Shown here in pieces: positions 50,981-61,300 of a stretch of 64,000 nt of DNA; positions within the stretch are counted from its first letter, which is position 1, and each line of letters starts with the position of its first letter. The notes under the pieces are model-generated. The model searched no databases and was not told where the DNA came from. It saw only the letters and a list, made by a program, of their open reading frames with translations. The stretch is from assembly GCF_964340395.1 (NCBI RefSeq), contig NC_135569.1, forward strand, positions 15,091,019 to 15,155,018. The letters run 5' to 3'. The stretch comes from Glandiceps talaboti (taxonomy: Eukaryota > Hemichordata > Enteropneusta > Spengelidae). A program made the translations under genes and the position numbers.

Positions 50981-53900
50981 ATGGAGCCACTAATAATGTA
51001 ATCCGGCCCTACAGGTAATTTACAAGACGATCAGAATTTTTATCAGTATCCTATACCTGACTGACACTTCATTATAGAGAAATATTGAAAGCATTATTCT
51101 AGTGGGTGGGTGGGGTGGGGGGTGCTATAGCCAAAAGCCCCAAACCACTTAACTCTAGGCTAACCTTCATGTCAAGTGTTTCCACAATCCAAGGACAGTA
51201 TGATTATGTTCACAACACAAAGGCACCTTCAACATACATATATGTAACCTAACTATCACATACCATAATGATGTTAGTTTGTGTCTGTTGTACATTTGTT
51301 GTTAAGAAGAATTGTCACTGCTATTAATATTTGATTGTCCAATTGTTTATTTCAGTCAATACGACGTCAGAAGAACTGAAAACAGCCATAGTATCTTGTA
51401 TCAAAACTCTTATCAAACAGTCTCCATGGAGGTATGTTATAATGTTGTATATATTTAATTAGTAACTCTTGTCGGTTGATTAGTCTGTTGGAAACAAAGA
51501 AGAAAGAGAATAAGGGTTAGGTATGTGTTAAAAGTAGTGATATGGATGAGAATTGGGTATTTATTTTGGATTCGTAATTTACGAAATAATTTTATCATGG
51601 CTTCCTACTTGAAAAATCAATGTGAAAGAACATAGACCGAGTGTATGTTTGTAGCAAAAGATTAATAAATGTGTAAAATGTTTGTTATTGTACGTGCAAT
51701 AATAAATATTTTATACAATTTTAGCTGTTTGCAATGTATTGAGTTACAAACACAGACTTAAGCAATGTTGTTTCACATTAAATTTCAAGTAGGAAGCCAT
51801 GATAAAATTGTATTATAAATTAAAAATCCAAAATAAATACCCAATTGTCATCCGTATGCCTGACCACTTTATAGGTGTTTTCTATTCATATCATAAAAAA
51901 CACTTTTGAAAACCTTATTATTGGAAAAATACAAATTATATTTTGGTTGCATTATATATTTTAATAATGATATACTTTATTTACATTTCAGTGTTAGTTG
52001 TCATATATATAAAGACAACTTTCTACCGGCTTTGGGACATTGTATATCCATTCTACTATCACTTGCAGAGCGTGAAAAACTACGAGATCTTAGAATTCAA
52101 GCGATGCAGTGTGTGCTATGTCTGGCTCAATATGAAGGTAATTTCAACACCAACTATAGAGGGTGTATATCATCATACATATGGAGTCTATAGTTTGTTT
52201 ATTTATTTATTTATATATTTATTTATTTATTTATTTATATATCATCCAACAAGCATTGCCCAATATCAGGAAAGTGGAATACACGGGAAAACCTGCGTTG
52301 TTCATTAGAGTCAAACTGAATGACATTCTTTTTACTAACATCGTGGTATATTTAATTGAACCCTGACCATAGTGGTAAGAGGCAAGTGGTTTAACCACTT
52401 TGCTAACAACAACCCTAGTGTAGTACACTTGTAGTGTTAGCAAATATAAAGATACACTGGGATCAATACACATATTACTCTGGTAATTGATATATATGCA
52501 CCAACTACAAATGTAACACTATTGTTGTTCTGTAACACAAGTGAGTGATAATGATGCATCTGTGTGTATCAAATCTAATCACCCTGTCATCAAGATAGTG
52601 TTTAACATTGGAAGTTTGGAAGTCGTCCCCCCCCCCCCCTATGTACACTGCAATATCATGGACGTGAGTAAAAATATTACACCCTACTGAGAGTATGTCC
52701 ATTCACTAACTTTTTTGACAACATTAGTTTGAGTTTTGATGTAAATATCTCAGTAAACTAAGACCTCAATTCACAGAGTTGTATACTGTGCAACTGTTCC
52801 AACCAGTTTCAAATACAAACAAAACTAAAGGCCACTTGGTAGAGAACGTACATACCATATTAAACTCCACTCACAATTGATGAGAAATATATGTTTCCAT
52901 GGTTACAGGATCGTCTGGAGAGCTTCTATCTTCTGATCAATCTCATCAAGTGTCTGATGTGTTTGCGTCTTTTCTACCTGGTATAGCAATTTCTATGTGT
53001 AGAATAGCTACTGGGGATTCCAAGCAAGGCATCAGTGTCATTTCTGTGAGTAAACTTTGTAATTTTTCTAGTAAAGTCAACTTCAAATATAATGACGCCA
53101 ATATCGAGACTGAGTGAAGTTGATCTTACTAAGTACACTATTTTTATAGACAATGTTACAATACAATGGATTGAACCTTAGACTGAGATTGAACACAAGA
53201 TATCTATTTTACGACCTCCTGTTATCAGATACTACACTTGGCATTGATTGCTTGAATTGGACTTTCCAAAGAGTGTAATTGTTTATATACAGGGGTCTTA
53301 TCAATTGAGTTTATCTTGAAAATCACAATTTTGTCTAATCCTTTCACGCTAATCATTTGAATTTCATTGTAATTCATGAAATACAGTCAAGTAATCATGA
53401 TTTATCATCATAATGTTGCAAATTAATAAATATAATTCCAACCTGGATTGTATTAAAATGTAAAATTTTAGTTTATATAATGTCCTGATAAGGTCATATT
53501 TGCATGTTGACTTGTTTGTTTGTTGGTTTGGTATTTGATTTCTAGAATGCAATTAATGTATGGTCCAAAGTTGTGACCATGGTGATGAGTGATGTCAGCT
53601 TAGAATGGTTGTCAAGCAACACAAACAAGACACCAGCTTTGAGTAAAACAGACAGAACAGTGGAGAAGAGAAATGACAACTCTCAAACAAAGTCAGACAG
53701 CAAATCAACTGAGTCTGGAAGAGAGCTGAGAGTGAGAAGAACAACAGACTGGGTTAAAAACACCGGTCAAAAACTGAATATTCTCATCAGTAAAATGGTT
53801 ATTTTAAGAAGTAATTCTAGTTGGAAAATTCGACTTGCAATGATGGAGTTTGCTGAGAGTTTGTTACTACACTGTACAAGGTAAGGATAGTACAGAACAG

Positions 53901-56900
53901 ACAGGGGTGAGCAAATTAATTTTTGAAACTGGTGGTCGCCAAACTTGTGACTCAAAAATAGTAGTCTTCCTGAAATGATAATTTGTGAACATTTACATCA
54001 TACATTTTGTAGTAGAATACATTATATATATATACCCATGTTTTGTTGTCATTAATTATCATTTGTTCTGTTTAGGACTGCATGGTAATCAAAATGTGTC
54101 CAGCACAGTGTTCAAATGTCACCTGATATCTTTTTTTAGTGATCTGATGGAAAAAATTAATGTGAAAAAATTATTATAAAAAAAATCAGGTCTTCACATG
54201 TAAGATCACTTTATTTCTGGATTTGCTCACTCCAGTGTATAGGATAATCTGAGTTTTATATCTCTAAATTTGTACGAATTATCTTCAAATGTCAAATAGT
54301 TTTGGCTAAAGTAGAAAAAATTCAACGATAACAATCCCTAGTGGAATGACAAATAACACCCTCAAGTATACAAACTATGCTAATCAATATACTTTTAATG
54401 GTAGTATATCTGGCGGCCATCTTGGAAAATGCCAGCCATCTTTGATTGTCACAGTTTCAAAACATATTCCACTAAAACATCTGTGCGAAGTTTCATGCTT
54501 GTATCACAATTTGAATGATACCCCCCCCCCCCCCCCCCCCCCCGTTATTTGCTTCACTATTAGTGGAATTTAGTAAATCACCAAAACACAAAGTCATCCC
54601 CGTCCTGTTCTTTCAGATCACTGTCAGACAGTGTGTCATCTCTGTTAGAAGTATTGGTGGGATTGGTTGGAGATGAATATCCTCAAGTTGCCATGGCAAC
54701 CCAGACTGCATTAGAGAAGTTTTCTGCATCACATTTACATGAAGAATCCAAAACACTGGTTGAGATTCTTGAAGAAAATTTACATAATTTGATGACATCA
54801 CTGCCAAGGTTGATGAGAACATCAGGTGAGTCATAGAATGAAATAAATTATATTTGATAGTGCAGATATTTTTCTAATTTTCTCTTATTTTAGCAATAAT
54901 GCAGATGGTTCACAGGATGGGGGAGAGAAAGCTGGGGAGGGAGAATTTGAGGATATTTGGACAAGTTTTACATACACATGTAAAGTAGTACAGCCGAAGT
55001 TCTAATACATCTCCCTAATTTATATTGTGAACTGATTAAGATGCACACAAATACTGCCGACCTGTGAATAAGGATATATGGGCTGTTGAGGGCGCTATAC
55101 ATTGACATATCAAGGCCTTTATTCCAAGGAACAATCTTCTTCCTTAGCACTCAATGTCCCCAATACACCATATTCTGATTACCAGTATCACCAGGATAAA
55201 AGATTTCATGGTTTCACCACTAGGAGTGCTCTTTTCAAGCTGTTTTGATATCTGAAGTGAGGACCAGACCAGTTGGACAAAGGATCCTGCTTACTGTGTC
55301 TCTGTTATAGTTAGTCTAGCGTTGAAATATGTCTATCTCTGTGTCAAAAACGTAATGCCCCATTAGTGAAACACAAGGCCAACATCATTTTAGCTGTAAA
55401 TTGTCTTTCTGCTAAATATAGGTGTGTGCCTAAATATACTACTAGTATTTGGATGGCTTACAACTTCTCACCTCTCAAAGGGAGTACCAAACCACAACTT
55501 ACCGTCATTTTGTACTCTGGTGAATGTCTTCTGTGTACAGAGTTCATGATCTATTTAGTATTCAACAGGAAATCTAATAATGCAGAAAGGAATGTTTTTC
55601 TGTGCATTGTTATGAATGAGAACATAAAAGGAGTAAAAATGCTATTAATTTATTTTCATTTCTTTCGTACTTTTTTTTCAGATGATTCACACAAGTTATC
55701 AACTCTAAATCTTGTTCTTGGTTATCTCAAATTATTAGGTACGTAAACACAAACATTTTGTCATTTTCAAAACTTATTAAAGGGGCACAACCTGAGTTTA
55801 TAAACTTTTTACTCAAAGTTTAAAATACTTCTACAAAACTTTGATGAAACTATTCTAGTATAATGTTAATGTTGATGGACGTCTTCTATGTTATTATGAT
55901 TTATTTTGACATTGTTAGAACATTTAGAACAGTGGATTCAAGTATAGTAGGGATTTCCTGTATATTGGGGGGTTTTTTGTTTTTTGTTTTTTTTAAAATA
56001 ATTTTTGTGCTGGGAATTCCTCCCAGTGATTTTCTGTTATGCAGACAAACACACACAAATGCTACAACAAACCATTCGGGTTTGGGACTACGTGACAGGG
56101 CTATATTGCACGCTCCATATCACATTTTTATAATATACTTCATACATGTACAGAAACAATTTATGGAAAATTAGGGGAAATGGTGACAATTTTGAATGTT
56201 TTGACTCGTACTTTGAGTATCACAGAACCAATGACCTAGAAACATGTCATTTAGAATCAATTTACCGTGAATTTTCGGAGGTGGGAAGCCATTGAGTCTT
56301 TTATAGACCCCTTATTGTTCTGAGCTGGTTATCAATACATACTTTAAAATGATTAATTGATATAGTACTAGCAATAGCCCTTTCTCGTAAATTGTTCCAA
56401 ATATCTACAACATGTTCACTGAAAAGATATTTATGTATGATCCAATCTGGATCTGTCTTTGAATAATTTCAAACTGTGTCCTCTTGTTGTGACAGAGTAT
56501 AAATCCCATATTTATAGTTCAAACATATAACTGATGCACAGTAATTTTTTGTGAACCACCAAACTTTGCTATTCCTAAATTCCAAGAAGACCTTCCCTTT
56601 CATCATTTTGACCAACAACAAAAATATTATGACTTCTCAAAATTGTTTTGATTCTATTTGGAAGGTATAGATATCTCAAATTGAAAAATTTTGACTTTGT
56701 TATCTGAAACTTTCCAATTCTGATATCTACATTGTTTGTAGATTGGTATTTTTTTTCTTTCAGAATTGAACAGCGCCCTCTAGAGATAATTAGATGAGAA
56801 ACTTTGAAGGCATAATACAATTCTGTTGTTCATATTAATTATAGAGATTTCATCTATATTTATGTGTTTGTATTTGTCTTACATTTTCAAATCTTAAGTT

Positions 56901-58340
56901 TTCTCCTAAAAATCTGAACGTTATTTTTCATATTTAGGCAACAAAGTGAATATTTTATTATATTCAGTGTCACATTTGAAAAGACTTTCAACTGCTTTGA
57001 TACAAGTGTTAGAATTGGACACTTGTGATGTCAAGATTGTTGAGGAGAAGACACCATTATCAGGTACGATCAGCAAATTGTGACATTACAAGCTATGCTT
57101 CCGGGTTGTTGGTGGCCGAGTGGTTAGCTTGTAGGCTTCTTACGTATTGAAGCAAGTCTGTATATACATGTAGTCTGTGTTGGTATTTATTCCCCTGTTC
57201 AAATATTCAAACTAAACACAGATGAGATTTAGTCAACTTCCTGTATTAATTAAAACAATGAACCAAACCAACTTAGGTGAAACAGAGATAAAAATGGATT
57301 TGTTTAAATAGTGAGATATAACCATGACAACTGTGTTGACATAAGGGAAAATTGTCCGTCGATGTGGGAATGAAGTAGAAAGAAGCTGTGCTGTGAATGA
57401 AGTACATGTACAAGGTGTTGATTGGGGTATTGTTATTGCATTTCACTTGGTATTTATATCATACACGTGATATTCCATCATGAACTAAAAATGAAATCAG
57501 AAGAGATCCTTACCTTTTCCCATCTCTTTTTCATCTTTCTTTTCTTAAGGTCAGCATATGTACATGTTAAGACCAGAATTGCTGTTTTTGCTAAGGTTTT
57601 AGAACCCTTGTAACAGACAGAGGGAAATGTAGTAAAGTTTATAGTTTCCTATACTTTCAGTGTTTTTTACTAAAGTTTAGATCCCTGTAACAAGGAGAGG
57701 GAATGTGGTAAAATTTACAGTTGCCTGTACATGTAGTATTTTTGCTAATGTTTTAGAACCCTGGTAACAGAGAGGGCAAAAACTAGTAAAATTTACAGTT
57801 TTCCTATACATTCAATGTTTTTAGAACACTGGTAACACAGAGAGGGAAATCTGGTAAAATTTACAGTTTGCTATACATACATTGTTTTTGCTAAGGTTTT
57901 ATAACCCTGGTATTAGAGAGGTCAAAATCTGGCCCCATTTTAATTCCTCTTTCTAGGGACTAGTAATATTATAAACAAACCATTCATAAATGAATTTGTT
58001 TTCTAACTATATTTTGATTTTTGTTAATATTTACTTAGAGGTGTCGCCTGTGGCAACAGTGTTCATGACATCATCCAGCGAGACCACCTCACCCACTCAA
58101 CAACATTACTTGTACAGGAGAAAGAAATATTTCAAGCATTTTAGAGATGATAAAATTTATGATATTTTGATACAGATTTGTAGATTGTTAGGATTCTATG
58201 GTAAGTTTAGATAACATAGGGTTGGTTTTATAGTACTGGAATGGTGGATTCATTGATTTGAAAGATATTTACATCAAAATTTGTGTATGTATGTGTCTGC
58301 CTGCATGTCTTTCTGAGCCTGTGTGTGTTCTATGTATGTA

Positions 58341-58375
<35 letters not shown>

Positions 58376-61300
58376 ACACATGTGCATGCGTGTGTGTGTG
58401 CATGTGTACATACATACGTATGTATGTCTGTCTGTCTGTCTCTGTCTGTCTGTCCTTCAGTCTGTTAGTTTGATTTTATTTTATTTGGCAAAAGCATAGT
58501 ATAGTTTATATAGTCTGGCATAGTTTATATAGTCTGTGTTGGTATTATATATTAAGTCTATGTCAGTATGTGCCATGTATATGTGTATGCACAGTGTATG
58601 CATGTGTGTGTGTGGGGGGGGGGGGCATGTCTGTGTCTGTGAATGTGTTGTTTGTGTCTCTTTAAACAGTATGTGCATCTGTGAATTGTATGTGTCTGTC
58701 TGTTGGTCTATCCTGCTATATATCCCCTTATGATAGACACACTTTGATTGGCTAACAAACTATGATATATTCTGCCATATGTCCCCTTATGATAGACACA
58801 CTCTGATTGGCTAACAAGCTCTGCCATATATATATTACCTTATGATAGACATACTTTGATTACTTTGATTGGCTAACAAGCTATGATATATTCTGGCATA
58901 TATCTCCTCATGATATACATACTTTGATTGGCTAATAAGCTATGATATATTCTGCCATATGTCCCCTCCAGATAGACACACTTTGATTGGCTAACAAGCT
59001 GTGATATATTCTGCCATATGTCCCCTCCAGATAGCCCATGTAATGTGCCGAACGCTACAGGACTTGGTCATTATTTCTCTCACATAGTGAGAAATTGTAT
59101 CCAACAAGAATCATGTAACCAAATTGTGCCATGGTTCTTTTCCAGGTGATATCCAACTACTTATGGATCATTTTGTGGATAAATTCCGGGAATCTGGCAG
59201 CCAAAGGAAACAAGCTATTCTTATTATAAATGAAATCCTGATGGGAGCAACTGGAGAACAGGTACCAAAAACATGGAAAATAACAGAAACGGAAACAAAG
59301 AGAACTCAAAATAAAGACATCAACATGGAAAGTATTGTTAGGTAGGTCAAGAATTAATGTGGGAATAAACATGGAAAATATTTTTAGGTGGGGGGAGAAT
59401 TAAATGTGGGAATCAATGTGGAGGATGGTGTTTTGTTGAAAAAAATTCAGGGTGTGACGGTAGGAGTTTGAAAATTCTGAAAGGGGGTGTAAAACATTTT
59501 GCTTGTGACTTGATTCAAATTAAACCTCAGGTTTAGTAGTTTATCTTGTAAATTTACAACACTTCTTGCAATCTTACATTTTTGAGAGGGGGGTGGGGGG
59601 GGGGACTGTAAAAAAAATATCTTCTCTTAAGTTCTTTCTTGTCTGTGGCCCAACCACAGTCCTTCTATCAACTGTGGCCCAACCAACCCCCACCCACCAC
59701 AATATCAAATTCGTCTCATTCTCTTACAAATTCATATCTTGATATGTTTATTTGTAACTGTTTTATTGGTGTTAATAAATAAAAAAAATACAACTACGCT
59801 ATAATCTAGAAGTTGACCTTACTAAGCACACTATTTTTTTAGACAATGTTGCAATACAATGGATTGAACCTTAGACTGAGATTGAACACAAGATATCTAT
59901 TTTATGACCTCCTGTTATCAGATACTACACTTGGTGATGATTGTTTGAATTGAACTTTTCAAAGAGTGTAATTGTTTATATACAGGGGTCTTATCAATTG
60001 AGTTTATCTTGAAAATCACAGTTGTGTCTATTCCTTTCACGCTGGTCAGTTGAATTTCATTGTAAAGAACTATGAGAGGTATAAGATTGCTGAATTGAAT
60101 AAAACTATTTTTGGATTCTCTTCAGAGCCTTACTAGAAGAGTACATTTCACCACCAAACTGGAACCTTCAGACCAGCAACCAATCAGAGATCCTACCATC
60201 TAAAAAGAGCATTTCTGATAGGCTACTCGTTATGTCTCAAGAGAGAGCAGGCCTGTCATTGGGTACTTTACACAACAACATATTACAGATTTGTTTATTA
60301 TTAGAAGGAATTAGCACATTTGCCAAGGTAAGGAAAAACATTTTAGTACAATTATTCATTTTAAGATTCATGACAAATTTAAAGTGCCATCATTATCAGT
60401 AGGCCTTAAAAAAAACAATTGTAAGTATCGCAAGAATTAGCAGATGAGGAAACTGACATCTACTTAAAAAGACAGTATAAAACTGTTCTTCTAATCTGTA
60501 ATGGCTGTACAAATGATGAGAAAAAAAAACAGTAACACAGATCATATGGAAAATAACGGAAAACACATGACATACATAAAAAAAAAAAAACCACACAATA
60601 TTTTTTAAGGCCTTAGGACCATTGTCGTTCAATGAAAATAGAAATATCCCTTAGTCAGAGCAATGATCTGTATGGCTATGACTCCCTAGGCTAAGTAATT
60701 TGTATGGCTGTATGACTCCCTAGACTGAGTAATTTGTATGGCTGTATGACTCCCTAGACTGAGTAATTTGTATGGCTGTATGACTCACTAGGCTGAGTAA
60801 TTTGTATGGCTGCATGACTCCCTAGACTGAGTAATTTGTATGGCTGTATAACTCCCTAGACTGAGTAATTTGTATGGTTGTATGACTCCCTAGGCTAAGT
60901 AATTTGAATAGTTTGTATTTTGTATATTGTATTAACTCATAGTTACATTAATCATAAATTCATGTGTTTGTATTTTGTAGGTTCTAGGATCTGATTTTAA
61001 TCTCCTCCTTATTCAGTCATTGTATCCAGTCTTTGAGAAGATTGGTGATGAAACAGCAGTAATAAGGTGAATATACACATTTGTTAGATGCATATACACA
61101 TATACACACATTTCTACTGAACTCAATTCACGTGTGGGACTACATGACAGTAATAAGGTGAATGTACACAGTTGTTAGATACATATACACATATACACAC
61201 ATTTCTACTGAACTCAATTCATGTGTGGGACTACATGACATGGCTATGTTGCACACTCCATATCGTGTCACTGAGGAACTGTCAAGGCTTTCCCAGTCAG

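Larger units (their letters stand above)
49290..50990 (+). mobile_element. LINE relic with (ACT)n tail in TTI1 intron 2
   Basis: The plus strand reads [20 protein letters not shown] then [19 protein letters not shown], the segment before the RT core. After a large deletion comes [10 protein letters not shown] and [17 protein letters not shown] (frame 49899-50387), the RT C terminus. The catalytic core is missing. The 3' tail (cagggcccaggtggaaatcag, then aaataaat) runs into an (ACT/ACC)n array at 50836-50980. A 95-bp hairpin MITE is nested at 49963-50057. Confidence 0.83.

Noticed and set aside
55366-55746. 126-codon plus-strand frame ending in TTI1 exon 8
   Set aside because: Only the last 19 codons are TTI1 exon. 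The upstream part is intron with a strong polypyrimidine-AG acceptor at 55681.
57110-57165. tRNA gene
   Set aside because: Only the A-box region is tRNA-like. No T-arm, B-box or acceptor stem closure could be found.
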